A stretch of DNA of 64,000 bases. Origin: Aestuariibacter sp. GS-14 (GTDB lineage: Bacteria > Pseudomonadota > Gammaproteobacteria > Enterobacterales > Alteromonadaceae). Location: positions 43,646 to 107,645 of the forward strand of contig NZ_VHIP01000016.1 in the NCBI RefSeq assembly GCF_006494365.1. The letters are read 5' to 3'. A model generated the notes under the pieces. It was not told the origin of the DNA and did no database searches. It was given only the letters and a program-made list of their open reading frames with translations. The stretch's first letter is position 1; every line of letters begins with the position of its first letter. Positions 1 through 9,303 of the stretch are shown piece after piece. The translations under genes were made by a program, and so were the position numbers.

Positions 1-873
1 ATGCCCGATATTGAAGCCAGATTGCCCGCCGATGCCAAGGTGCTGCTGGTTGCAGCCCAATACGATGATACCTGGGCCAGAGACTTTGCATTTTTAACCT
101 GTGGGCCTCTGGACGCTCCGTTTCCGGTTGAATTTACCTTTAACGGTTGGGGTAACAAGTTTGACGCCAGTCAGGATAATAAGCTTAACCAGACTTATCT
201 CGCGCCCTTGTGCCAGCAACCGTTGCGTTCAAGCCAGGTAGTAGCAGAAGGCGGCGCACTGGAAATTGATGCTACAGGTCATTTGCTGTCTACCGCTTCA
301 TGCATGTATAACCCTGAACGCAATGGCAACATGTCGCTGGAGGAATATCAGACGGCATTTTCTGATATGCTCGGTTACAGTGAATTTACTGTGCTGGAGC
401 ACGGTCATCTCGAGGGCGACGACACAGACGGTCATATTGATACACTGGTCAGATTCACACCTGAAGGCAATCTGGTGATCCAGGCAGCCCAAAACCGCCC
501 TGAAGACAGCCACTATGACGGTCTTCAGGCATTGGTACAGGAATGTCTGGCCAAACTGCCCGGCAGAGAGCAGTTTTTACTTCCGCTGCCTGCCATTTAT
601 AGTGCCGAGGGAGACCGGCTGCCGGCATCGTATGCCAACTACCTGATTTGCAATCGCGCAGTGTTGTTACCTGTGTATCAGCAGCCCGAAGACGCAGACG
701 CCATTGCTGTGCTGCAACGCGCGTTCCCGCATCACAACATTGTGCCGGTTAACTGTGCTTCGCTGGTACAACAATACGGCAGCTTGCATTGCATCACCAT
801 GCAAGTCCCCTGCAACACATTCAAACCTGAAGTCGTTAAACAACTGAATAAAGGAGTGACGCGATATGTCTAA
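1..873 (+). CDS. aguA: Agmatine deiminase, 5'-truncated by window edge
   Basis: Converts agmatine to N-carbamoylputrescine plus ammonia in the arginine decarboxylase route to putrescine; cytoplasmic. The 290 visible residues carry the guanidine-modifying fold signatures: DDTWARDFAF near residue 22, EGGALE, GHIDTLVRF, and the C-terminal catalytic cysteine (about residue 264) in GSLHCITMQ. Family members are usually 340-370 residues, and the usual N-terminus with a WP-H motif is missing, so the gene almost certainly starts before position 1 and the ATG at position 1 is internal. It overlaps the downstream aguB start by 8 bp, so the two are one operon and encode successive steps. Confidence 0.93.
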   Translation: MPDIEARLPADAKVLLVAAQYDDTWARDFAFLTCGPLDAPFPVEFTFNGWGNKFDASQDNKLNQTYLAPLCQQPLRSSQVVAEGGALEIDATGHLLSTASCMYNPERNGNMSLEEYQTAFSDMLGYSEFTVLEHGHLEGDDTDGHIDTLVRFTPEGNLVIQAAQNRPEDSHYDGLQALVQECLAKLPGREQFLLPLPAIYSAEGDRLPASYANYLICNRAVLLPVYQQPEDADAIAVLQRAFPHHNIVPVNCASLVQQYGSLHCITMQVPCNTFKPEVVKQLNKGVTRYV

Positions 874-1759
874 GCGCACCTTAAAAGTGGGTCTGGTTCA
901 ACAATCCGTTGCCGACAACAACAAAGCCACCAACTGGAATAAGAGCGCTGAGCAAATCGCCAAACTGGCAGCCCAGGGTGCAGAATGTATTTTGCTGCAG
1001 GAACTCCATAGCACCCTGTACTTTTGTCAGGAAGAAGACACCAACGCCTTTGATTTGGCGGAGCCCATTCCAGGCCCGGCAACGGCGTTTTTTGGCGAAC
1101 TGGCTGAAAAACACAACATAGTGCTGGTAACCTCGCTGTTCGAAAAGCGTGGCTCAGGTTTGTACCACAATACCGCTGTAGTATTTGATCGCAGTAAAGA
1201 GATTGCCGGAAAATACCGTAAAATGCACATTCCGGACGATCCGGGTTTTTACGAGAAGTTTTACTTCACCCCCGGAGACATCGGTTTTGAACCGATTCAA
1301 ACCAGCGTAGGTAAACTGGGTGTACTGGTGTGCTGGGATCAATGGTACCCGGAAGCCGCTCGACTAATGGCAATGAGAGGCGCGGATTTATTGTTTTACC
1401 CCACCGCCATTGGCTGGGATATGACCGACACCGATGACGAGCGAGCGCGTCAACACGGGGCCTGGCACACTATTCAGCGCGCGCACGCGGTAGCCAACTC
1501 GGTACCCGTGATTGTTGCCAACCGCGCCGGGTTTGAAGCCTCTCCCGTTAAAGGCGATCCGGGTATTAAATTCTGGGGCCAGAGCTTTATTGCAGGCCCA
1601 CAGGGCGAATTGCTGGCTCAGGCAGGCGTTGATGAAGAAACTATCCTGTTGGTAGATTTGGATATGTCACGCACTGAGCAAGTAAAACGTATTTGGCCTT
1701 ATTTCCGCGACCGTCGTATCGATGCTTACGAAGACCTCACCAAACGCTGGCGCGATTAA
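866..1759 (+). CDS. aguB: N-carbamoylputrescine amidase
   Basis: Hydrolyses N-carbamoylputrescine to putrescine, CO2 and ammonia; second step after agmatine deiminase. It is a 297-residue nitrilase-superfamily protein with the Glu-Lys-Cys triad visible: E46 in LLQELH, K119 in YRKMHIPDD and C156 in LVCWDQWYPEAAR. Length is normal for the family. The ATG at 866 lies inside the end of aguA and is preceded by AAGGAG, which supports both this start and translational coupling. Together with aguA it gives the cell an ornithine-decarboxylase-independent polyamine route. Confidence 0.95.
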   Translation: MSKRTLKVGLVQQSVADNNKATNWNKSAEQIAKLAAQGAECILLQELHSTLYFCQEEDTNAFDLAEPIPGPATAFFGELAEKHNIVLVTSLFEKRGSGLYHNTAVVFDRSKEIAGKYRKMHIPDDPGFYEKFYFTPGDIGFEPIQTSVGKLGVLVCWDQWYPEAARLMAMRGADLLFYPTAIGWDMTDTDDERARQHGAWHTIQRAHAVANSVPVIVANRAGFEASPVKGDPGIKFWGQSFIAGPQGELLAQAGVDEETILLVDLDMSRTEQVKRIWPYFRDRRIDAYEDLTKRWRD

Positions 1760-1782
1760 TTACTATCTGGCTGACCAGCTGC

Positions 1783-2511
1783 TCAACTGCCTGACGGCAA
1801 CGGGTAAACTCTGCCACGATACAGCATCCAACACTGGCGTTCCTTAACGGGCGCCAGTGACAACATCGCCGGATCCTGAACAGACAATCCACCGGTAAAC
1901 TGCCCCAAAGCAGGCATCACTAACAGGGATGGGGTAGCAACCAGGCACTTACCTCTGACGACGCCTTTTCCCATAGCCAGTTGCCCTTTGGGATGAAAAT
2001 GCCCCACTATCTGGTATTGCGTTGTCAGTGTTGCGTCCGGTTCGTGACAACCGATAATCTGATGGCCAGCAATGGCCACTTGCCAGTGCTCAACCACGTT
2101 ACCAGCAACACTGGCGGGAATATCCGGATCGTGATTACCCACAACCCACACCCATTGAGATACGCGTTTTGTGAGTGCCAGTAAGGCTTCGCTGTCCTGA
2201 CAAGTAATGCGGGAAAATGCGCCACGATCGTGAAAACTATCACCAAGGCACACTACCGAAGCCGGCTGATAACGGTCGATTAAAGCGGATAATGCAGTGA
2301 TTGTGGCCCGGGAATCGTATCGGGGAACAGGCGAGGCATACTGACTTAAATAGCTGCCTTTCTCGAAATGTAAATCAGCCACCAGCAAGGTGTCGTTAGC
2401 CGGACAATACAGTGCGCCTTTGCCATCCAGAATCCATACGGTGCCTGCAAAACGAAATAGACCTGCGTATCTTAGCCTGACCAGCTCGGCCAGTGAATCC
2501 GGGTTAATCAA
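1783..2511 (-). CDS. pdeM: Ligase-associated DNA repair metallophosphoesterase (PdeM-type)
   Basis: Calcineurin-like metallophosphoesterase of 242 residues. The metal-binding motifs appear in order: VADLHFEKG, GDSFHD, VGNHDPD and VGHFHPKG. The family is known from a conserved cluster with an Lhr-like helicase, an MBL-fold exonuclease and an ATP-dependent ligase, all of which occur within 7 kb here. Its start overlaps the helicase stop by 4 bp (ATGA), so it is translated after the helicase. The assignment to this subfamily rests on motif set plus neighbourhood; the substrate in vivo is not shown by the sequence. Confidence 0.9.
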   Translation of the reverse strand: MINPDSLAELVRLRYAGLFRFAGTVWILDGKGALYCPANDTLLVADLHFEKGSYLSQYASPVPRYDSRATITALSALIDRYQPASVVCLGDSFHDRGAFSRITCQDSEALLALTKRVSQWVWVVGNHDPDIPASVAGNVVEHWQVAIAGHQIIGCHEPDATLTTQYQIVGHFHPKGQLAMGKGVVRGKCLVATPSLLVMPALGQFTGGLSVQDPAMLSLAPVKERQCWMLYRGRVYPLPSGS

Positions 2512-4985
2512 TCAGTTTCCTTTGGGCATGGCAGCGAAGTATGCCCATTTGCCAATAACACTCTTATTTCGTCCAACATCGACTCTGCTTCTGCATACAA
2601 TGCCGCCTGATCCAACAGCGCTTGCTCTCCGGCCCCTTTTATTTGCTCACTACGCACATCCAGCACAATAGGGATAGCCATGGGCGAGACACGTGGCAAA
2701 TTCACAAACTCTGTTTTACCTACAAAGCGAATCAGCATGTCTGCCAGGCGGCGCAGATCCAGTAACTCGCGTTCCGCGTCATCGCGAGCCACCTTTAGCA
2801 AAATATGATCAGGTTCATATTCCCGTAATGTATCGTAAATCAGGTCGGTCGAAAACGTTACTTGTTTCATGGTTTTATGGGTACTGTGATAGCGCTGCTC
2901 AGTGAGCCCGCTTACAATCGCAACCTGTCGAAACGAGCGCTTCAGCATGGGCGCATTAAGCATCCAGTCTTCCAGTTCGTCACCCAGTACATCTGGCTGA
3001 AACAGACGTTCGATGTGGGATGACTCAACTGCATTGAGCGCACTCACCGATAACCCGTAATCCGTTACACTAAAGCTTAGGGGTTTGAGCCCCATCTTTT
3101 CCATGCGGCGGGTTAACAGCATCCCTAGCGTCTGATTCGCTTTGCGCCCCTCGAAAGTGTAATACAAGGTGCTATACGCCTGGCGATATGGAAATTGCTC
3201 AATCAACACCTTGTCTGGCTGAGGAATTACCGAAAATGCCTTTTGCAGGTTAAGCCATTCCTGAACTTGTTTGGGTAGATCTCGCCAGGCTTTGGGCGTG
3301 TTAAGCAGCGCTCTTACTCCATCTGCAAGGTGTGTAGAGAGTGGTAACTGCCCACCCACATAACTGGGGATTTTGGGGTCCTTGCCTTTGGCCGGTTTGG
3401 CATGCACCTGCATGTCGCGAATGGCTTCAAACTTCAGCATTTCTCCGGCAAACAGAAAGGTGTCACCCGGGGTGAGTTGTTGCGCGAAATACTCTTCCAC
3501 TTCGCCGATGATCTTGCCCTGATTACCTCGCCGTATACGCTTTACTTTTAATTTCCCGGCTTCCACGATGGTGCCGATATTTTGCCGGTGGCGCTGAATA
3601 ACACGCAGATTAGCCGGCTGATAGCGTCCATCGTCCAGCTTGATTAAACGCTGATAGCGTTCGTATGCCTGTAAGGCATATCCACCATCTACGGTGAACT
3701 GCCATAACTGATTAAATTCGTTATCCGCTACGCTTTGATAAGGAAAAGCGTTCAGCACCTGCTGATAGATTTCATCCCGCGAAGCTGGACGTGAGCACAA
3801 ACAGTTCATAATAAATTGCGGCAAAATATCCAATGCACCAATGTGCGGCGTATCGCCGTCGCGCTCGCCCATTTCAATGGCTGTCATAGCCGCCCGACAC
3901 TCTAATGCTTCAAAGCGATTGGCAGGTACAAGCAACGCCTTGCTCGGTTCTTCAAAACGATGGTTAGATCGCCCGATTCGTTGCAATAACCGACTTACTC
4001 CCTTTGGTGCACCCACTTGAATAACACGGTCTACGTTTCCCCAGTCAATACCCAGTTCAAGTGCCGAAGTTGTTACAACAGCGCGCAACATCCCACTCGC
4101 CATCATACTCTCTGTTTTCCGGCGCTGCTCTTTACTCAATGAACCATGATAAAGCGCTATCGGTAATGCCTGAGTGTTTTCAGACCACAGCATCTGAAAT
4201 AGCAGCTCCGCTTGCGCCCGGGTATTGACGAACACCAGGCTTGTTTGCGCGTCGCAAATTGCCTTATAAATATCGCCAACCGCGTATTTTGCCATGAAGC
4301 CACCGAAGGGCATGCGCTGCGCAGACGCCAATAACTGAATATCAGGGCGTTGCTGTTCTTCCACTTTGATAATATCGACCGGCGCTCCGGTAGGCCCCAG
4401 CCAACTGGCAATTAACGCAGGATTTGCCACCGTAGCAGAGAGTCCAATACGCAAGAAGCCCGGCGCGAGTGTTTCCAGTCGCGCCAGCGCTAACGCCGTA
4501 AAATCACCGCGCTTGTTCCCTGTCAGGCTGTGCACTTCGTCGATGATCACCGACTTTAATTTACTAAAGATTTGCGGCGCTTCAGCATACGACAGCATTA
4601 ACATCAGTGATTCCGGCGTGGTTAACAGGATATGCGGCGGCTTTTTTCGCTGTCGTTGCCGTTTATGTGCGGGGGTGTCACCAGTACGGGTTTCAACACG
4701 GATTGGCAGGCCAATATCTTCAATGGGCTTCAGCAGATTTCGATGAATATCGTGAGTTAGTGCTTTAAGTGGAGAGATGTAAAGCGTATGCAAATACTCA
4801 CTTTCAACATTGCTCAATTGGTGAAGTACGGGCAAGAAACCCGACAAGGTTTTACCTGCACCAGTAGGAGCAATAAGTAACACAGACTGTTGCTCTAACG
4901 CCTTAACGAATATCTCAGATTGGTAGCTTCGAAAAGTCCAGCCTTGCTGGCTGAACCATTTTTCAAAAGCAGGCGATAGCGACAT
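2508..4985 (-). CDS. Ligase-associated DNA repair DEXH-box helicase (Lhr-like)
   Basis: Superfamily 2 helicase of 825 residues, the bacterial Lhr-core type found with ATP-dependent ligases. Walker A is APTGAGKT (residues 39-46) and the DEVH box is at 149-152, followed by SAT (LSATVANPA). Helicase C motifs follow: TSALELGIDWG and QRIGRSNHR. The long C-terminal part matches the Lhr winged-helix and beta-barrel region. It probably unwinds DNA or RNA:DNA structures during repair. First gene of a two-gene minus-strand operon with pdeM; the start ATG at 4985 is the only good candidate in frame. Confidence 0.93.
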   Translation of the reverse strand: MSLSPAFEKWFSQQGWTFRSYQSEIFVKALEQQSVLLIAPTGAGKTLSGFLPVLHQLSNVESEYLHTLYISPLKALTHDIHRNLLKPIEDIGLPIRVETRTGDTPAHKRQRQRKKPPHILLTTPESLMLMLSYAEAPQIFSKLKSVIIDEVHSLTGNKRGDFTALALARLETLAPGFLRIGLSATVANPALIASWLGPTGAPVDIIKVEEQQRPDIQLLASAQRMPFGGFMAKYAVGDIYKAICDAQTSLVFVNTRAQAELLFQMLWSENTQALPIALYHGSLSKEQRRKTESMMASGMLRAVVTTSALELGIDWGNVDRVIQVGAPKGVSRLLQRIGRSNHRFEEPSKALLVPANRFEALECRAAMTAIEMGERDGDTPHIGALDILPQFIMNCLCSRPASRDEIYQQVLNAFPYQSVADNEFNQLWQFTVDGGYALQAYERYQRLIKLDDGRYQPANLRVIQRHRQNIGTIVEAGKLKVKRIRRGNQGKIIGEVEEYFAQQLTPGDTFLFAGEMLKFEAIRDMQVHAKPAKGKDPKIPSYVGGQLPLSTHLADGVRALLNTPKAWRDLPKQVQEWLNLQKAFSVIPQPDKVLIEQFPYRQAYSTLYYTFEGRKANQTLGMLLTRRMEKMGLKPLSFSVTDYGLSVSALNAVESSHIERLFQPDVLGDELEDWMLNAPMLKRSFRQVAIVSGLTEQRYHSTHKTMKQVTFSTDLIYDTLREYEPDHILLKVARDDAERELLDLRRLADMLIRFVGKTEFVNLPRVSPMAIPIVLDVRSEQIKGAGEQALLDQAALYAEAESMLDEIRVLLANGHTSLPCPKETD

Positions 4986-5080
4986 GATGTTGAATGAGCT
5001 TACTTAAACTCGTTAATACGCCAAAAACAGATTTTGGGTTTAGCAACAGATTGAAAAACTAACTTTTACTGCGCCGGTTA

Positions 5081-5983
5081 CTATCTATACGACGACCCAG
5101 GGATCGCGTGCACGTTTTCTCTGGCATAACGCGCACCAATCAGATGCGGCACTACTTCATAAAAAGACAAAAACACAAACAGTGGCCAGTCGTACCAGCG
5201 TAAGTATTGTTTTCCAATACGTTTAGCGTGGAACCAATCCAACTTTAGCTTTTCTTTCATTAACAGCGATAGGCTTTTGTGCGCGCTAACCGACATACAC
5301 TGATGTCCTTTATTGCGCTGTAAATCCCATAAAAAAGCCAGCCCACCAATAGCATGCTGCATAGCCCCCTCGCGAGCGATATAAAACACATGGCCTGCAG
5401 CTCTGATTTTATCGTTGCGCAACTCAGCCGACAGAAAGGGGGTCGCGGCATGCGGGTAAGGAAATACTTCTAAAATGTCACGGCGATAGATTGCACCATT
5501 GTTCGACACTTTACTGGTTGGCCCCGATTTACCCGGGTCGTCCCATGCGCGGTGCAACAGATTGCAAACCCGCCGATAGCTGCTGAATTCACCATAATAA
5601 GTTCGACCACTTGATGCCGCATAGTCTCCGGATAAAAGACCCGACATTAACTCGCGCAGCCAGTTATTTGTAGGTGTACAATCTGACTCCAGTACCGCTA
5701 TATATTCATGCTTACACTGACTAACACCGTAGTCTTTTAGCACTGCTGACTGAATGGAGTCATAGTAGAGTATTTGAAGATGGGGAACAAAAGCATAAAG
5801 CTGATCGGGGACAGGCTGATCCTTCACCTGAGTACTTTCTACCAACACCACATCAAAACCTTCTTCTATATCTTGGTTTGATAGTGCCTCCAGCAACGCC
5901 AGTTCGTCGTGCCAGGTTTTTTGCTCGCCTGCTTCATAATCTGATACAGAAATGACACAGAGCCGGTTCGATGATGTAGTCAT
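5081..5983 (-). CDS. Family 2-like glycosyltransferase
   Basis: A 300-residue protein with a GT-A fold pattern: an N-terminal Rossmann-like beta-alpha segment (LCVISVSDYEAG), a DxD-like acidic motif ESDC at residues 99-102, and a mid-domain GAIYRRDIL acceptor region. A short hydrophobic stretch near the C-terminus (WPLFVFLSFYEVVPHLIGA) suggests membrane association. The sugar donor and acceptor cannot be read from sequence. It sits between the two halves of the ligase-associated repair cluster, with no obvious functional link, on the same strand as the helicase but 95 bp upstream of it. Confidence 0.75.
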   Translation of the reverse strand: MTTSSNRLCVISVSDYEAGEQKTWHDELALLEALSNQDIEEGFDVVLVESTQVKDQPVPDQLYAFVPHLQILYYDSIQSAVLKDYGVSQCKHEYIAVLESDCTPTNNWLRELMSGLLSGDYAASSGRTYYGEFSSYRRVCNLLHRAWDDPGKSGPTSKVSNNGAIYRRDILEVFPYPHAATPFLSAELRNDKIRAAGHVFYIAREGAMQHAIGGLAFLWDLQRNKGHQCMSVSAHKSLSLLMKEKLKLDWFHAKRIGKQYLRWYDWPLFVFLSFYEVVPHLIGARYARENVHAIPGSSYR

Positions 5984-6183
5984 AAAACATCCTTATTTAT
6001 TGTTATTATCAGGATAATACTTTAGTACTATACTGCTGTACGTTTTTCATACTAAACGAGTTATGCGTGTATGCAAGCTATTTTAAAAGAAATTCTGAAG
6101 GATCGTTAGGATGCTTTCAAACTAAACGCTCACTCTGTGTTGTGATAAACTCCAGGCAAACCATAACATTAGAATAATCCACA

Positions 6184-6507
6184 ATGATGCAGCATCGATA
6201 CGCCCTGATACCATTACTGGCCTTTACACTCATTGCGTGTAATGACAACAGTTTGCCTACCATTGGCCGTACCCAGGGCGATTTCCCGATGCAGACTTTA
6301 TTGCATTTTGACAGTGAAAATAAGTGCTATCGCTTTGCGCAGAATGTGTTGTTTGAAGCCCCCTTTGCTGACGGGATGGCGTATCCCAGGGACACCTGCC
6401 TGGAAAGTGCTAAGAAAATTGGCAGAAAGACATCTGAGGAAGTCGCAGCGTTGCACGTGTCACTTACGTACAACGGCGAATATTACATCGTAAAAAGCGG
6501 TTACTAA
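6184..6507 (+). CDS. Small predicted lipoprotein of unknown function
   Basis: A 107-residue protein starting with a basic-hydrophobic signal peptide and a lipobox LIAC, with the lipidated cysteine at about residue 19 in FTLIACNDNS. The mature part is about 88 residues with two further cysteines (KCYRF and DTCLES) that could form a disulfide in the periplasm. I do not recognise a family. It lies 77 bp upstream of the exonuclease gene on the same strand, so it may share a transcript, but nothing ties it to DNA repair. Confidence 0.7.
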   Translation: MMQHRYALIPLLAFTLIACNDNSLPTIGRTQGDFPMQTLLHFDSENKCYRFAQNVLFEAPFADGMAYPRDTCLESAKKIGRKTSEEVAALHVSLTYNGEYYIVKSGY

Positions 6508-6584
6508 CACGCGTCAATCCAAATATCTCCTCAGGCGTATAAACGTTGTATATACGATAACACCAGACTGGGAGAGAATTTACT

Positions 6585-7607
6585 TTGGATGCTTCACAGT
6601 GGTTACACAAACAACGACAAGGACTCTATTGTGAACCTGCCAACTGCTACATCGACCCGCTTCACCCCGTAGAACACGCATTAATTACCCACGCGCACGC
6701 GGACCATGCCATTGGCGGTCATAAGTCGGTAACTGCCACAGCAAGTACGCTGGCTATTATGCAGAGCCGCTATGGCGAAGGCATGGCTGGGTCGACTCAA
6801 GCGGTAAACTACCGCGAACAGATTTCGTTGGGTTCATCGCACGACCCAGTTACCTGTGTGTTTTATCCGGCAGGCCACATACTGGGCTCCGCGCAAATCC
6901 TACTATGCTATCGGGGCACCCGGGTGGTGATATCAGGAGATTATAAGCGACAGTCAGACCCTACCTGCCTCCCGTTTGAACCCGTGCAATGTGATGTATT
7001 CATAACTGAAGCCACTTTCGCACTGCCGGTGTTTAAGCATCCCTCTATCGAGCAGGAAATGTCGAAGCTGCTGGATTCATTAGCTGTTTTTCCGAAACGT
7101 TGTCACCTTGTTGGTGTTTATGCCTTGGGTAAGTGTCAACGAGTCATACTGGCATTGCGGGCGATAGGCTATACCGCGCCCATTTATCTGCATGGTGCAC
7201 AGCGTAAACTGTGTGATTTATATGAACGCCAGGGCATTGAGCTGGGGGAGTTAATTGACGTCGCCGAGGTGAACGACAAGCAATCACTGGCTGGTAACAT
7301 TGTGCTGGCACCGCCTTCTGCATTGAGCGACCGCTGGTCACGTACCCTGCCTAATGTGAGGCGAGCCATGGCGTCAGGCTGGATGCAAATTCGCGCCAGA
7401 GCCAAACAAAGGCAGGTTGAGCTTCCGTTGGTTGTGTCGGACCACTGTGACTGGCAAGCTCTACTCGACACCATTGAAGAGGTGAACCCTAATGAAGTGT
7501 GGATCACCCATGGCCGTGAAGATGCGCTATTGCATGCGTTAACACAGCAAGGCCGCACCGCTCAGGCGCTGAGTATGGTGGGTTATGAATCCGATACGCA
7601 GGATTAG
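6585..7607 (+). CDS. Ligase-associated DNA repair exonuclease (MBL fold)
   Basis: A 340-residue metallo-beta-lactamase/beta-CASP-type nuclease. The metal site THAHADHA is at about residues 35-42, followed by PAGHILGSAQ and SGDYKRQ, then VSDHCDW and WITHGRE near the C-terminus. This is the SNM1/Artemis-like exonuclease class that accompanies bacterial ATP-dependent ligases. The start is a TTG at 6585 preceded by GGGAGAG; no ATG fits the family N-terminus better. The ligase gene follows after 2 bp, so the two are clearly co-translated. Confidence 0.92.
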   Translation: MDASQWLHKQRQGLYCEPANCYIDPLHPVEHALITHAHADHAIGGHKSVTATASTLAIMQSRYGEGMAGSTQAVNYREQISLGSSHDPVTCVFYPAGHILGSAQILLCYRGTRVVISGDYKRQSDPTCLPFEPVQCDVFITEATFALPVFKHPSIEQEMSKLLDSLAVFPKRCHLVGVYALGKCQRVILALRAIGYTAPIYLHGAQRKLCDLYERQGIELGELIDVAEVNDKQSLAGNIVLAPPSALSDRWSRTLPNVRRAMASGWMQIRARAKQRQVELPLVVSDHCDWQALLDTIEEVNPNEVWITHGREDALLHALTQQGRTAQALSMVGYESDTQD

Positions 7608-7609
7608 CC

Positions 7610-9187
7610 ATGCAAGCATTCAGTGAATTACTCGAAAACCTCTACTACACCACAGCCAGCAATGAGAAACAGCGGTTGCTACTGGCTTACTTAAAGAATA
7701 CACCCGACCCGGATCGCGGCTGGGCCATTGCTGCGCTGGCCAGCACGCTGCGCTTTGAGTTTTTTAAACGACATACCGTAAAAGAACTCATGTTAAGCCG
7801 GGTTGACCCGGATCTGTTTGCGATGAGTTATGACTACGTGGGCGAAGTCAGTGAAACGGTAGCGCACTTATGGCCTGATGCTACCGAGCAAACGGCAGCT
7901 TTGCCTACGCTGAACGAACTGGTAACAGCCTTCCAACAGGTGTCTAAACAAAAAGTCAGTGCACTACTTGCCGACTACCTGTCGATTATGACGCCACCGC
8001 AACGATGGGCGCTTATCAAATTAGGTACCCGGGGACTGCGCGTCGGTATGTCGGCACGCAGTGTGAAAAAAGTCCTGGCGACTTATGGCAATGTACCTGT
8101 TGAAGATATCGAACAACTGTGGCACGCCCTTTCTCCCCCCTACGCTGAATTGTTTGCATGGCTGGACGGCAAACAACCTAAACCCGATATATCCAACGCT
8201 GTGACGTTTCACCCGGTGATGCTGTCACACCCGGTGCAAGATGACGATCTTGAGGCTATTAAAGCCCAACCTGACGAATGGCAAATTGAGCACAAATATG
8301 ACGGTATTCGCGTACAGTTGGTATGCAATGCCAATGGAAAAGCCATATACAGCCGCACCGGTGATGATATCAGTCACGCCTTTCCCGATGTGTTGGAACA
8401 ACTGCATTTTCATGGCGTGGTAGACGGTGAATTACTGATCATGAAAGACGGTAATATCGATAGCTTTAATGCGTTGCAACAGAGACTCAACCGCAAGAAA
8501 CCCACCAAGGCATTGCTTGCATCCCACCCAGCAGGCGTCATGCTTTACGACATTTTGAAGTACCAGCAATCAGACGTTACCCGGCATTCCCTCGATGTGA
8601 GACGTGAGTACCTGGAAAAGTGGGTAGCCAACAATCAACAACCGGCCTTTCAACTGTCGCCGATTATGGCGATTCACGATGAAGAGCAGCTTGAAGCAGC
8701 GTATCGGCAAGCCGCTGACAATCCTTCCGTTGAAGGCTTAATGCTAAAGCGCCTGGCTAGCCCTTACACCGCAGGCAGACCCGTTGGTCAGTGGTTTAAA
8801 TGGAAACGCGAAGCGCTGTTAGCAGATGCGGTAGTCATGTACGCCCAGCGCGGTCACGGCAAGCGTTCAAGCTTTTACTCCGACTATACGTTTGGCGTGT
8901 GGGAAGGCGACAAATTACTGCCGATTGGCAAAGCCTATTCTGGCTTCACAGACGAAGAATTGAAAAAGCTCGACAACTGGATACGGCGACACGCAACCGG
9001 GCGATTCGGGCCGGTACGTGAAGTCGAGAAAGCCCTGGTTTTGGAAGTGGCCTTCGACGCAGTGCATCCATCAAGCCGCCACAAATCCGGCGTAGCCCTG
9101 CGCTTTCCTCGCGTTCACCGCATCCGCTGGGATAAACCGGCCAGCGAAGCTGATACCCTGGATGCAGTGAAACGGTTGATTCGGTGA
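7610..9187 (+). CDS. ATP-dependent DNA ligase
   Basis: A 525-residue ATP-dependent ligase joining DNA nicks via an enzyme-adenylate. Domain order: N-terminal alpha-helical DNA-binding domain (about 1-200), adenylation domain with motif I KYDG (K229), motif III region VDGELLIM and motif IV GLMLKRL, then an OB-fold with FKWKREALLADAVV. It belongs to the ligase type encoded with an MBL exonuclease, Lhr-like helicase and PdeM. It is separate from the essential NAD-dependent LigA, which is not in this window. It most likely serves damage repair rather than Okazaki-fragment joining. Confidence 0.94.
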   Translation: MQAFSELLENLYYTTASNEKQRLLLAYLKNTPDPDRGWAIAALASTLRFEFFKRHTVKELMLSRVDPDLFAMSYDYVGEVSETVAHLWPDATEQTAALPTLNELVTAFQQVSKQKVSALLADYLSIMTPPQRWALIKLGTRGLRVGMSARSVKKVLATYGNVPVEDIEQLWHALSPPYAELFAWLDGKQPKPDISNAVTFHPVMLSHPVQDDDLEAIKAQPDEWQIEHKYDGIRVQLVCNANGKAIYSRTGDDISHAFPDVLEQLHFHGVVDGELLIMKDGNIDSFNALQQRLNRKKPTKALLASHPAGVMLYDILKYQQSDVTRHSLDVRREYLEKWVANNQQPAFQLSPIMAIHDEEQLEAAYRQAADNPSVEGLMLKRLASPYTAGRPVGQWFKWKREALLADAVVMYAQRGHGKRSSFYSDYTFGVWEGDKLLPIGKAYSGFTDEELKKLDNWIRRHATGRFGPVREVEKALVLEVAFDAVHPSSRHKSGVALRFPRVHRIRWDKPASEADTLDAVKRLIR

Positions 9188-9303
9188 TGCTGGAATTGGT
9201 AGGCGCTACGAACCAAACACAGAAACACAACTTTGAGAAGTTTGATGTAAACCAACACAAAAATGCCTAACGGAAATTTGTCCGCTGCTTGGGCTTGTTA
9301 AGC

